NCBI RefSeq assembly: GCF_023159225.1 | Contig: NC_063181.1 | Span: 6,159,606-6,223,605 of the forward strand | Reading direction: 5' to 3' | Length of the DNA stretch: 64,000 nt | Origin: Perognathus longimembris pacificus | Lineage: Eukaryota > Chordata > Mammalia > Rodentia > Heteromyidae | Part shown: positions 1 to 11,452 of the stretch, in pieces | Layout: each line of letters opens with the position of its first letter | How positions within the stretch are numbered: the first letter of the stretch is position 1 | Translations under genes and position numbers: made by a program | The notes under the pieces: generated by a model | Databases searched by the model: none | Seen by the model: only the letters and a program-made list of their open reading frames with translations | What the model was told of the DNA's origin: nothing

Positions 1-2552
1 CAAGACCTTATTTCTTTCTAACAATGAAAGCAAGAAGCAAGAACAATGGAAGCAAGACTGGGTGTGTGGCTCCAATGATAAAACACCCACTTACCAAACA
101 CAAAGCCCATTAAAATCCCACCACTGTAAGACAGAGAGAGGGAGGGGGAGAAAGAGACAGAGAGACACACAGAGAGAGAACAGACAGATATAAGAAGCAA
201 CAGAAGTTGTGGGGGACTGAGTTCTCTCGATGACCCTGAGCTAGGCAAGTTTGGACAGCGAGGGAGACGGCAGGATGAGGGACTCTGACAGGAATGGGGC
301 AGTTGCAGATCTTTGCCAAGCCTGACTCCAGCTCCAGCTTCCCTTCCAAAGAGAAGAAAACACATCTGAAAAAGACAGGCTGAGGATGGGAGATGAGAGG
401 CACATCAACGGGAGAAACCAGCCCTTTGCTGTCTCTTCTCCCACTTTGGAAAATGTCTAAAGGAAATATCATTCGAAATCCTCCGCCTGGCTAAGCCATT
501 TGGCTCCCAGAGAAGGAAGAGATTTCCAAGCAAAAGCGGATCCCCTCTGACAGATGCCCCTGGAGTCATCAGACTGGGAGTGAACGAATCTGTACTAGGT
601 TTAGACGTGTCTGGATGTTGTCCCACCCTTAGTGGGAATAAACCGAGTGGTGCTGTTTATGGGAAGGTCTTTGGCCTGGAAGTATCTCCCACTCACCATC
701 TGAAAAGCCAATGTCCAAATATGTTCTTGGATTAGCAAGCAAATATCCCTGAAAGATTGAAGCTGGAGACGAATTTTCCAACCCAACCTTAATATGTCAG
801 TTCTCCACCGGCATATACTGCGGGGTGTTCTTGCAAACTAGCCAAGAGTGCTCTACAGTTTGTTGAAAGTGTAAACTCGTTGACTCTTTCTCACTCTGTG
901 CCTCAGCTTCGTGGAAGGCTGATGGTTGTTTCAAGTGGGGCACGTAAACAAGGGAAGAACTTCCTTTACTTCTGGCAGTGTGTATGTAGCTTGAGGATCC
1001 CAGGAAAGAGAGCGCCCTGGCTCTGGACTTAAGGAATGGGGCATGAGGGAAGAGGAGGGGGAATGAGAGGCAGATAGCCACATGGAAATGGTGAGACTTA
1101 GGAGCACAGGGCTGGACTCTGTAAGCCGAGAGAGTGTCCTTGAAGGAATCCTGGGAAATTTCAGGACTCTTGGCTCTCTGTAATAGCATTCACATTCATA
1201 GCTCATGTATTTTGTTGTTGCTCAGTAAAATTCTTCAAATAAGGGAAATACTCTCCCCCGTCTTGATGATTTATTTGGAAATGAAATCTCCAGACAAGCT
1301 GGTTTTTGCTATACCCGGCTCATCCATGCCTGGGGTCATTAAGCATAGGGAAAGGTGGGCATTGTGAAACAGATTCTCATAATCACACAGCTGGCCCTGG
1401 TACAAAGAAGTGCTGGATAGTATATAGGCGTTGTAATGGGAGGCAAATCTTCCCTGGAGTTGGCCATACTCACCTAGCACCTGTAGCTGTAAAATTGACT
1501 ACTTTCTGTACTCTCCTCGGTAGCACATGCACTAAAAGTCCAACTGGAACTGATTCAGAAAGCATTCCTCTGTATGTATTATTCTATATATTTTCAGATC
1601 CCATGAAAAAACTGAGGCCCTGAAATCAGACTGCCTAATATGAATCCCAGCCCTACCAGAGACCATATGAGTAACTTTAGCTGAGCTTTCCAGCCTCCTG
1701 AGTTGGCACTTTCTCTTTTTGTAAAATACAAGTCACGTCACTCTTAATATCACTGGAGGTAACTGCAATGCGTGGAAAGCGCTCATCACCGGGAGGAAGC
1801 GGGTAAAAGGCCACCATAAAACTCCACACAGAGCCTATAAAATTAAGGAAATTGAGGGAAGGGCCAGGGTTGGAGGAATGAGGGAAATTGATAAAAGGGG
1901 TGACCTAGATCAAGACGCATTGTATTCAAAGACTGGCAGCCTTGGCAGGAAAATCCATGAGACTCGGTAATTATCTGCCCAAAAAGTCGAAGTGGAGCTA
2001 CGGCCCGAGTGATAGAATGCTAGTCTTAAGCAAAAATGCTCAAGGACAGCTCACAGGCCCTGAGTTCAATCTGTAAGATTGGCGCGCATGCGCACGTGTG
2101 CGCTTGCACACACACACACACACACACACGTACAACTTTCAGGAGGGAACAAATGCAAACATTTTGGCTGCATGTGCATAGCACTGAGTCACAGACTAAA
2201 TGACTGTTTTCAAGTCACCAAATTGAAATGAGGATTCTTTGAACGTATTCCAACTTGTTTTACAATTCAGGCAGGACACTTTATATAGTCTACTCAGTCC
2301 AGAGGTCATTTTCCATCTTTGAGAAATCAAGTGATGTTGCGTTGCTGAGCGGGAGCTAGCCCGAGGCCGCCATTGATGGCCGAGGTGGATGAGGGACACA
2401 AACCAAGTAAGAATTGTCGGGCCAGCAAACGCTAGAGGTCCAGATGCACCTGCAATCATTTGGAGGTTTTTAAAGATGTTTATGCTTGTTTTCCTCCCCG
2501 GTGGACCTACTGGCTTGCAGATAAACATGCTCAATTCTGTGTTTTCTTTCAG
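1..2552 (+). other. ADRA1A: ADRA1A intron (3' part) upstream of last coding exon
   Basis: This stretch precedes the final ADRA1A exon and ends in a good acceptor, a pyrimidine-rich tract followed by TTTCTTTCAG at 2543-2552. By family knowledge ADRA1A has one large intron after transmembrane segment 6, and this would be its 3' end. It holds a purine-rich GA tract at about 125-180 and a degenerate B1-Geo composite SINE with a CA tail near 1920-2129. I see no other exon or conserved protein match in it. Confidence 0.8.
1920..2129 (+). repeat. Degenerate B1-like/Geo composite SINE with (CA)n tail
   Basis: A truncated B1-like part (TTCAAAGACTGGCAGCC, then ATGAGACTCGGTAATTATCT) is followed by a Geo-type right monomer (GTGGAGCTACGGCCCGAGTGATAG to CCCTGAGTTCAATCTG). 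A GC-rich junction and a CA run at 2107-2129 follow. The same order of parts recurs at 10030, 39422, 41998, 60677 and 63676, which supports the call. Confidence 0.7.
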
Positions 2553-3067
2553 GGTCTTTCTTCCCTGAGTTCAAGCCCTCAGAAACAGTCTTTAAAATCG
2601 TATTTTGGCTCGGATACCTAAACAGCTGTATCAACCCCATCATCTACCCGTGCTCCAGTCAAGAATTCAAAAAGGCCTTCCAGAACGTCTTAAGAATCCA
2701 GTGTCTGCGTAGAAGGCAGTCTTCCAAGCACACGCTGGGCTACACCCTGCACGCCCCCAGCCATGCCCCGGAAGGGCAGCCCAAGGACATGGTTCGCATC
2801 CCCGTGGGATCCGGAGAGACCTTCTATAAGATCTCCAAGACCGACGGGGTCTGCGAATGGAAGTTCTCTTCCCTGCCCCATGGATCTGCTAGGATTACAG
2901 TGCCCAAGGACCAATCTGCCTGTACCACAGCCCGGGTGAGAAGTAAAAGCTTTCTGCAGGTCTGCTGCTGTGTGGGGCCCTCGACCCCCAGCCTTGGCGA
3001 ACACCACCAAGTTCCCACCATTAAGATTCACACCATCTCCCTCAGTGAAAACGGGGAGGAAGTCTAG
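2553..3067 (+). CDS. ADRA1A: Alpha-1A adrenergic receptor, last coding exon (TM7, helix 8, C-tail)
   Basis: The exon begins after CAG at 2550-2552 with two bases completing a Gly codon, then reads 170 codons to TAG at 3065-3067. It encodes the start of TM7 ([17 protein letters not shown]), the class A GPCR motif NPIIYP, the amphipathic helix 8 ([17 protein letters not shown]) and a long cytoplasmic tail ending ENGEEV. The product is a Gq-coupled plasma-membrane receptor for noradrenaline and adrenaline that drives phospholipase C signalling. Relative to the human protein as I remember it, the tail has CLRRRQ instead of CLCRKQ and lacks one residue near WKFSSLP. Both look like ordinary rodent differences. 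An internal GT donor context (CGG|GTGAGA) lies at 2936. The remaining N-terminal part (TM1-TM6) is outside the window. Identity is very secure from the NPIIY motif, tail and neighbour DPYSL2. Confidence 0.98.
2934..2941 (+). promoter_or_regulatory. ADRA1A: Candidate alternative 5' splice site inside ADRA1A last exon
   Basis: GG|GTGAGA with GT at 2936-2937 falls in phase 0 after the Arg of TTAR, 127 full codons into the exon. Human alpha-1A isoforms are known to share the first 424 residues and then diverge. This position corresponds to that point. Use in this species is inferred. Confidence 0.6.
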
Positions 3068-3112
3068 AGGATGGGATAGGTCAGAGGGAAGAAGGATGTC
3101 AGGTTACCACGT

Positions 3113-3163
<51 letters not shown>

Positions 3164-3823
3164 TCCTACTTGGAATACCAGGTCAACCTTCCTGGTAGGA
3201 GGCCCATCACACTGTGTGTGGGGATGGAGAGCGGCTGCACCGGGCCAGGTAGACGTGGGACCTGAGGAAGGGGCGGGATGTTTCCCAACCATCACAGTGA
3301 CTGTAGACAGCATGTCCCTGCAGCTGAACCCCGCCCCCGCCCCCACCCCGGCCATCCTTCTAAGCCTGCCTTCCACGACAGACCCTTTCCATGGAAAGTA
3401 CCACGGGAAACAGAATTCCATACACAACCCAAAAGACGATCACTCTAGGCCCATGGTTTCCTCGTGACTCTTTTGAGCACACATTCTAAGTTTGGAGCTC
3501 CTTCTCGATGGGAGTGAGGGGATTTTCCTTTCAAGGTAGCCCCGCCGGCAGCCACACGTGACACGGGTGAAGAGAGGATCTAGCAAGAAGAGCTGTAAAA
3601 CGGTGCCAGGGATGCTGACACACCGCTGTAGGAATGAGCTTTCACACGCCACCATTTCCCATAGGCCCAGTGGCTCTGTACGGGCGACACTGGACCGGGA
3701 GACTTACCTCTGGTTCCTGGGGCTGACGGCTGGTCCATGTCCCCTAAGCTAAGAGTAAAGGACACTGGTCTCAGAGTGAGACCATGGAACCTTCTGGAGC
3801 TTGTGGGCCTGAACATCATGAAC
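3068..3823 (+). other. ADRA1A: ADRA1A 3' UTR (proximal part; end not determined)
   Basis: The sequence after the ADRA1A stop starts with a short unique stretch and a long CA repeat at 3112-3160, then unique sequence to the A run at about 3824. I see no AATAAA in good context within the first 750 bases, so the real end could lie further right. The boundary given is simply where a poly-A simple repeat interrupts the sequence. Confidence 0.5.
3112..3160 (+). repeat. (CA)n microsatellite in ADRA1A 3' UTR
   Basis: About 24 near-perfect CA dinucleotides begin 45 bases after the ADRA1A stop codon. The repeat lies in the predicted 3' UTR, so length variation would sit in the transcript. Confidence 0.95.
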
Positions 3824-5035
3824 CAAAAAAAAAAAAAAAAAAAAAAAACAAGATGGCAGAGTGAGGCTTGCTTTTTTACAAAGTAATGACTGAGCAGTTC
3901 TGAATTGAGAAGGAAAGCTTCTTCTAGCTTGTATTTCGTGATCAAGAGGTTGGGTGGGCGCTAAGACGGAGGCTTTTTACCTCATCACCTTTTGGCGACG
4001 TGGCCAAGAATGGCCTTTCTTAAACTGCTTACCCTCTTCTAGAACTCTATTGTGGAATCCAGAGCATTTCTAGTATTTTGAAATGCAGACTGCTGGCTGG
4101 CACTTCTTTTCGAGTATGGCGGGCCCCGGGATGAGTTTGTGCTGGTGTTTGGCGTTGCATGCACACGGATTGATCACCAAAGAGCTGCCTAAAGTAGGGG
4201 TTCACAACATGTTTGACAGAACCCCCATTTTTTTCTGATGGGACATCCCACCCCACTTTCTCCAGAACTTGAGGACTGTGTTTCTTTATGATTTATATAT
4301 ACCAAATTTTGACAGACCTTATTAACTCAGATTGTTACTGACGATAAGGATGTCTAAAAATTTCAAATATGCCTGTCACTCCACAATAAGAATTTAAAAT
4401 AGAGGTTATGTTTTTTTATGTAATTTCTGACAAGAATCACTGTTCCAAAACTGACCATTTCTGTGTCCAACTTCCTCAATTTACATATCTTCCTCCAAGA
4501 CTTTCAAAGCAAGTTAGAATAATGACGTGACCTTCCAAGTGAAGGTCCTGACTCACAAACTTGCTTTCCTTCCCTGCCACACAGTATTCCTTCTCTTAAA
4601 TTTTTCTAGAAGACAAACCCTTTCCTACGTTGCAGTGGAATATGAGTTTGCCTGTATATTTGGATTCTGCGGTAGGCTGTGTTTGGATTGTGAATATGGC
4701 TGCTTTCTTAGCCATTGTTCTGGACAATGTCTTCGTATTGGTAGGATAGATAGGTCCTTGGCTTTGAGTGCAGAACTTGGATTTTGGCACTGAGAAGCTG
4801 GCTGAACTTTAGACACTGTTGGACTCTCTGCATGTCCCAAAACAGCTCTACCAGGTATGGGTACAGACAGGCATCTGGGGGAAAAGTGAATATGGCCAAG
4901 ATGGCGGACATGACTGCACTCCCAGTTACCCAGGGGGCAAGGGAGGGGAATTGTAGACCAAAACTTTTGTGGGCAAGAGTTCAAAATCCTCTTTGAGAAA
5001 AAGAAAAGAGAAAAAGGCAAAAAGAGCAAAAGGAC
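3824..5035. other. Region without recognised gene downstream of ADRA1A
   Basis: An A run at 3824-3848 is followed by moderately AT-rich unique sequence. No splice-bounded coding match, RNA gene or recognisable repeat was seen. It may still be ADRA1A 3' UTR. Confidence 0.4.
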
Positions 5036-5160
5036 TGGGAGTGTGCTCAAGTAGTAGAGTGCTTGCCCAGCCCTGAGTTCAAATCCCTAGTGAGGGAGGG
5101 GTCGGAGGAGGAGAGGAAAGGAAAAGAAAAGAGTAGAATGGAAAAGGAAGGAAAGGGAAA
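5036..5160 (+). repeat. Geo-type SINE monomer with purine-rich tail
   Basis: The sequence TGTGCTCAAGTAGTAGAGTG with GAGTTCAAATCCCTAG reproduces the A and B boxes of the Geo-type tRNA-like monomer. It is followed by a GGAGGAGAGGAAAGGAAAAG-like tail to about 5165. Confidence 0.65.
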
Positions 5161-5165
5161 AGAAG

Positions 5166-5859
5166 GAAATGCGCGCCTGGTTTGCCTGTTAGGAAGGATG
5201 AACTTCATGGTTGGCAACAGCTTCTTTTAGGAACTGAGTTTTAAAATCCGGCTCTCAACCCAGGCTTCCCTTGAAGGGACACCCCGCCACGGGCCCCGTG
5301 GTTACCCTTTGTCTTCAGCAGAGGAACACAGCAGGACCCCGGTGGTGTGTGGATCTTTAAACACCTTCGTGGATAAAATTTACACTTTACAAATGGAAAA
5401 TGGTATCAGAAAGCGAGTGTGAATGCCACCTTCTAACCAAAATATAGAGCATCTTCTGGTCAGCCCACAAAAACATGACGATGGTATCCCTGTAAAGTTA
5501 GCCACAAGTCATTGTGTGACACACTCTGCTCTCGCACCCCTGCCCCAAGGGGGGCAAACTTGTACCCCTGCCTCACCCACCGGCACGCGATGGGGTAGAA
5601 ACATGCCAATATTATAAGAGATGCATAATGTCACCTAAGACTTAGTAAAAAACAACAAAAAGCTGAGATGAACAGTATAAACATTGAGCTGCTTTTTACT
5701 CATCCACAAAAACTTCTACCTTTAGGCATGCCAAAAAAAACTCTCTAAAATTGTTACAGCTAAACAAGTGATTGTCATATTTATCCTCACACGTTTACAG
5801 CTTCTATTTGGAGTTTGAGGAATTTGCCCTGTGGAACCATAGTTAAAATGTCTCCTCTA

Positions 5860-5908
<49 letters not shown>

Positions 5909-7861
5909 CAGCAGTTGCTTTGGGTTTGTCTGAACATCACGCAAATCCATGTGACATTATAGGATAGACAAGAATTGAGATTATTCTGTGCTTCTAACTG
6001 TGTGCATTAAAGGCTCTTCAGTCTCTTAAAGCTCAAAAACTTCCCCCAGACTATCGCAAGGGGGTACAAAGAAGCATTTCACCTATCGCTTTTCTTTCTT
6101 CCACCTCTCTCCTGTCTCACCCAAAACTACTGTGTGTCATCACTCTGAGCACCCCATACTCTTCAAGATACTCAGACTTCGGACTCCCTCCTCACTCACC
6201 TGCATCAGTCCATCCACGACAGATTATGGTACTGGAGTGCATAAATAGTCTCTGGACTTTTCTGTTAGGTCCTTGTAGATGTCAGGGCTGGTGGGTGCTA
6301 AACCGTTAGAAACACTTCTATTTCTGTTTCAGAAATGAGACAAGTGAAGGGCTTTCCCGAGGCCAGGGAGGAGCCATGACTGAAGCCATGCCTATCCCTA
6401 GCTCCTCAAGTGTATGTTTTCCCTGGCTCTCAAGTCTTCTCACCATGCATTAGAAGGACAGAGATTTCCTTACAACCGAGCTCGACGTAGATGCTACCAA
6501 ATCTCCAACTCAGCCAGCCCCAGGAGCAGACAATCATTGGAAAGATTGGTGTTGCTACAATTGTACCTGTCAGACCGCACAACTGTTCCAGAGGTCCGGC
6601 AGGGGACTAAGGCCTTACAAGGAGGGCAAATTAGATGAGACTGGAGAATGCAGCCAAGGGTGCATGGGCCATGGACAGCAAACACGAAGGTGGGCAGGAC
6701 ACTGGCTGGGTGACGTGCTTAAGTTGCTGGCCGCCATTGGCCGTTGTTCATGTGAATCCTTAGAAAACACATCCATTCAAAACTAGACACGAATGGATAC
6801 TCTTCGCTCACTCCTTCCCCAGCACTGCAACCCTTTGGTTGTTTTTGTCTTGGGACAGAAGGGAAGGGAGGATAGGCATTTCCCCAGGAGCTGCAGAGAA
6901 TGTGTCAAGCACACGATTTTCCCGGACGGCGGCCTTTGAGAGAAGAGCGCAGAATGTTGATCTCCTGGTTGTCAGAGACCTGGGGAATCTTTGAAAACGA
7001 TGAGCTGCTCCTTGCAGGCAGCACCCCCTTGCTTCTGGATTTCCTTTCCAAATAAAAGGTGCATGTTCCACTCAACTCGTCTGCTCACGCCTTGGCAGCG
7101 TGAACCATCAGGCAGTCCTTTTGGTCTCACCGTCATCAGGGTTACGGTCTGGAAGTGAGAACATTCTAGAACCTATTTGCTTAGGCTGGTGACTGTTCAC
7201 TCTTTAACCACAGCTGACAGACCCCCCTCCATTGCTTCTGGGAGTAGTTCTGCTTAGGGCCTCTTGCCAAAAAGAAAGAAGGCAAATGATGCTGCCTCTT
7301 GCATGTGAGTATTTGTTGACTTGATAAAAGGGAGCGTGGTTCGTCCGCAAAGGGAAAGGGAAACTCTAAGGAAAAGTCGGGGTGACACTAAAGAAGGCAG
7401 AAGAGGCAATACTCACTGGTCACTGATCTCTTTTGCACTACTAGGACTTTTAGCCATGAAAGCACCTGTACGCAGCCCCAGCCGAGCCCAGCTGGAATAC
7501 ATTGCTCTGCTCCGTGTCCACACCTCTGCGGGGCCGCGTCCGCCATCTCCCAACGGCAACGGCAGCAACCGCCGCTGGCTCCCCAAGGTCCCCGCCAGCT
7601 GAACGGACCGAGAGGACAGAGAGGAAGGAACACGTTAGGATTTCCGCAGAGGACGCGGGACTCCTGTCAAGGTGACCACGAGCATGCGCCTTCAAGTTCC
7701 CAGACCCAAAGGCCACGTGGGTAGACTGAGACCCGGACCTGTCTTCTCTGTGCAGGAAAGTGTCCTCACTTCTTCACCACTGTGAGGTGGATTAGGGGTG
7801 CTCTTCCCCACCCCCACCCCCCGCCCCCAGGGCTGCGGGAGTGGCCTTAAGAGAGAAAACT
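5166..7861. other. Intergenic stretch without recognised gene
   Basis: A long (GT)n microsatellite occupies 5862-5907. The rest is unique sequence. Open frames are short and lack recognisable domains or splice structure. An AATAAA at 7051-7056 is isolated. Confidence 0.5.
5862..5907 (+). repeat. (GT)n microsatellite
   Basis: About 23 uninterrupted GT dinucleotides in intergenic sequence. Confidence 0.95.
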
Positions 7862-7970
7862 TGGGGCTGGAGGCGTGGCTCAGGTGGTAGAACTCCAGCC
7901 AGTGAGTGAAAGGATCAGAGACTGAGTTCGAGTTCCAGACCAGAAAGAAAGAGAGAGAAAGAGAAAACTT
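7862..7970 (+). repeat. Geo-type SINE monomer with GA-rich tail
   Basis: GGGGCTGGAGGCGTGGCTCAGGTGGTAG and GAGTTCGAGTTCCAGACC give the A/B-box pair of a tRNA-like SINE. An AAAGAGAGAGAAAGAG tail follows. The copy is diverged. Confidence 0.6.
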
Positions 7971-9288
7971 ACCAAAGATGTGGCTCAAAGCAGGGCAGCA
8001 TAGTGATGCTGTGCTTCAAATAAGCCGGGAACTGTGCCCCAAAAAGCACAATAATGACTTGGCTTTTCGCGTGGCTCAGGAGTTAAGACATTACTCTCTC
8101 TTTCTCTTGTCACTCTCGCTCTCTCTCTCCATATCCTACGTACTCAGTGAGGCCGCACTGTAAGGTAGAAGTGATTATTGCTGAATTATGAAAAGGCAGA
8201 TTTAATTAGCTTAAAAAAAAACTTCGAGCAAATTTATACTGCATTTGGAAAAAAATATATATGCTAATGGCCCTGACCTATTAAATAGACTGAATACAGG
8301 AGATGCATTCAAATGGGAGATGAAGCTAAATCAGAAATCCCTACCTGAGTTTAACGTTCCCATCTACTCTCAAAATAATGTTTCCTATCTCAGGTCTTTC
8401 CTGCATAGTGTAAGGAGGACAGGGTTCTTACCTATTCTCAGCGTATGGAGAAATGGGAGGAGAGGGCTTGAGGATTTCTTCAAATACCCACTCTGCCTCT
8501 GGTTCCTTTTTCTGTGACACCTCGATGTCCCCCCAGTCCACTGGATTCCTTACCTCCTTGACTTCTATAGCTTGCTTTTTCATTTCCAGTCGGTAATTCC
8601 CATAATTCCAGCTTGATTTGCACCTTCTCTCCTGGTCTCTTGGCCAGCAGTTACGCAACACGGGACTGTTCTTGAGGTCAAGTGCACATTCTTCCTTAGC
8701 TAGCAGACAGACACTTGCCATCCTGGTTCTTTCTCCCTTGATAAGCCACCACGGAGCCAGGAAAATGGGGTGCTATGAGCAGGAAACTACTGATCTGCCC
8801 CAAAGGGTGACATGGGAAGCAAAAACCAGCTGTGACTGTCACCTCAAAAATCCTCAGAAACACAAAGGTCCCAAAGGAGAGTTGCAAGAATATTCCTTCA
8901 GGAATGTTCAAGCCTGTGGCCAGCAGCGAGCTACCTCCCCGTGCTGGCCTTGCACTTGGCACAAAACCCCAGGGAGGCACAGACAGTCCCCAGCTAATGA
9001 GCCGGGTGATCTCCAAGGCCATCTGTTCTGAAGTCAAGAATGCGCTTTTCCAAGAGGCATTCTTACACGTGGAGAGGGGAAGATGTTCCCAGATGAACTG
9101 AAAAAAAAATCTATTTAATGTACACCAGGAATTGGCAAACATTTTCTGTAAGCAGCTAGATAGAAAATCTCTTAGGTGTTGTGGGCAACACGGTCTCTGT
9201 CACATTCTTTGCTTTGTCTTTTGGGGGGGAAGAAGGGACAATCCTTGAAAAATACAAAAGCCTTCTTGGCTCAGGAAAGGGAGATGGA
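7971..9288. other. Intergenic stretch without recognised gene
   Basis: A short CTCTCT tract lies near 8095-8130. Otherwise this is unique sequence with only incidental open frames, and no feature was supported. Confidence 0.45.
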
Positions 9289-9510
9289 GCCAGGCACCGA
9301 TGGCTGATATTTGTGATCCTTGGCTACCCAGAAGGCTGAGCTAGGAGGGTCGTGGTTTGAAGCCAAGCCCAAGCAGCCAAATCAATGAGACTCCTATCTC
9401 CAATTAACCAGCACAAAGTTGCAAGTGGCTCAAGTGGTAAAACACCACCAGCCTTAAGCAAGAAAACTGAGGAACGGTGCCCGTGCCTTGAGTTCAAGTC
9501 CCATTAGCCG
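9289..9510 (+). repeat. B1-like/Geo composite SINE
   Basis: The left part has a B1/Alu-like core (GGCTACCCAGAAGGCTGAG, GTTTGAAGCCAAGCC, CCAATTAACCAGC). The right part has GTGGCTCAAGTGGTAAAACA and GAGTTCAAGTCCC. The order is the same as in the other composites. The copy is moderately diverged. Confidence 0.75.
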
Positions 9511-10029
9511 CATTACATCTAGCCAGTGGGCCCCAATTTGCCAATCATGCCTTGAACTATCCCCAGTTCACCAGATAGTCCAAACAATGCTAAGCAGTGG
9601 TATTCTGGCATTCAACACACAGGCATCATTAATAAATGTGTCGTTGGCCCATCTCCTCCAGGCTAAACTAATGTTCTCGTTAGCAAATGCAGGCGTTGTT
9701 ACAAATCCCTGTGAGTGTCTGGGCAGCTGTCAGCAGCTAGAGGGGAGCCAGCCCAGCCCCCCTCCCCCAGCCTGCATTCTGTGGGTGGCACAGGCAGGTC
9801 AACAGAAGCCCCGGTAAAATCCATGTGTCCTAAGCTCTTTACCCTATGGGCAGTTTGCCCAACTCAAAGAAGTCAGATGCCACTGACCAAGGCTACCCTG
9901 AAATTCCTCCCAGACTCTCAGAATGTGAAGGAAGCTCCTCAAACCCCTTTGGCTCCACACTTGGCTCTTTGAAGACACCATGCCGGTATCTGAGAGGCTG
10001 CCTAGAGCTCATTAAGATCCATCACAAAC
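9511..10029. other. Intergenic stretch between two SINEs
   Basis: Unique sequence. Overlapping open frames exist but show no recognisable domain. Confidence 0.4.
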
Positions 10030-10272
10030 AGGGTGCCCATGGTTCACGCCTTTGTAATCCTAGCTACCAGGGAGGCTCAGATCTGAGGACTGGTGTTCAA
10101 AGCTAAACTGGGCATGAAAGTCTGTGAGATTCTTATCTCTGCTAAACAACCACAAAAAAAAAAGCTCAAAATAGAGCTGTGGCTTAAGTGATAGAGCTCT
10201 AGCCTTGAGCAACAGAAGCTCAGGGACAGTGCTCAGGCCCTAAGTTCAAGCCCCAGGACACACACACACAGA
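10030..10272 (+). repeat. B1-like/Geo composite SINE ending in a short CA tail
   Basis: A left half (TAATCCTAGCTACC, GAGGCTCAGATCTGAGGA) is joined by CAACCACAAAAAAAAAAG to a right half (GAGCTGTGGCTTAAGTGATA, GTTCAAGCCCCAGGAC). The element ends directly in ACACACACACA. This shows the CA-type tail of the family. Confidence 0.85.
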
Positions 10273-11414
10273 AAAAGATCTGTCACAAAGTACAAAGAGA
10301 GTGCATGCTCTAAAAGACAAGTAGGGTTGTCTCTCCTCTCCTTTCTCCTTCTCTGCTTCTTCTGCCTTTTCCTGCAGTCTGGATTCAGCTGACTAGAGTT
10401 GGTGGTGTGGCTATAGAGAGAACACACCCATTTCACCCCTGGATCCTACCGAGAAGCCACGAGCATTTGTTCTCATTAGGACAACTCGGGCATGTGCGGC
10501 TCCTGCTCTCTCTCTCTCTGCTCAGGGAATGGTGCTGCTACAGTCCCCCCCCACCCCCACCCCACCCCCGCCCCCTGCCTGGAGCCTCTCGGGTTGGAAG
10601 TGTTTCTGGTCCCGCAGTGGTAGTCGCAGTAGCCACCTGGCTGAGAGTGGCACAATCCGTCAGCATCATCGACCCATCTAGAACTTAGGCAGAGACAATC
10701 GCACGCCCAAGTAGGAGTCTGCACGGGGTGCAGCGGAGCCAAGTCCAAGGCCACCGCAAGGCAGGCTGGAGAGCGTGGTCCTGGTGTACTTGGGTCCTCC
10801 GCTGACGCTGTGTCTCGCTTCCTCGCTCTGGTCTGCAAGCCTTTCACCAGATCTTGTCTCTCCTGAAAAGGGTTCAGCTAATGGAAGCCTCAAGGGTGGG
10901 GAGGCCTGAGGCTCGAGAGACAAGGCAGCCAGGAACACGGACGCTGAATGGTGTGGCGGGGGGGGGGGGGGCTGCATGCCCGTCCACCTTCCATCTACAC
11001 ACAAGGACGCCCCAACTCGGACAAGGAGGAAGGCGGGGGTCAAAGCGCGCGCTTTCTTCATCCGATGCGAAGGGAATGGCCGTCGTCGTCGGGGGCGGTG
11101 CAAGCGGCCTCTCCCCGACGGGGCCCATTGCCCTTCTGCAGACCACACCTTCAGCCCCCCGAGTGCAGCCACAAGGTCTAAGTCAGAAAAAACAAAAACT
11201 ACCTTTCCACAGCACCTGCGGCAGGCCAAGCCCGCGTCCACACACCGGCGGGGACGCACGGATGAGGTTCCCCGTCGTGCTGTAAAAGGAAGGTTCTAGA
11301 GAACCCCTGCAGAGGTGCAGGCACGAGAAAGGAGAGGGAATAAGATCTGGAGGGAGTGCGGGGAAATGAGAAGACAGGAAAGCTGAGCACATCCATTCCT
11401 CCTCCTGGGGTTCA

Positions 11415-11452
<38 letters not shown>

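Noticed and set aside
3112..3160. Regular repeats considered as a CRISPR-like array (here and at 40861-40923)
   Set aside because: These are a microsatellite and a minisatellite without spacers in a mammalian genome.
10678..11259. 193-codon reverse open frame
   Set aside because: Overlaps G-run and CpG-rich low-complexity sequence, with a competing open frame on the opposite strand and no domain.
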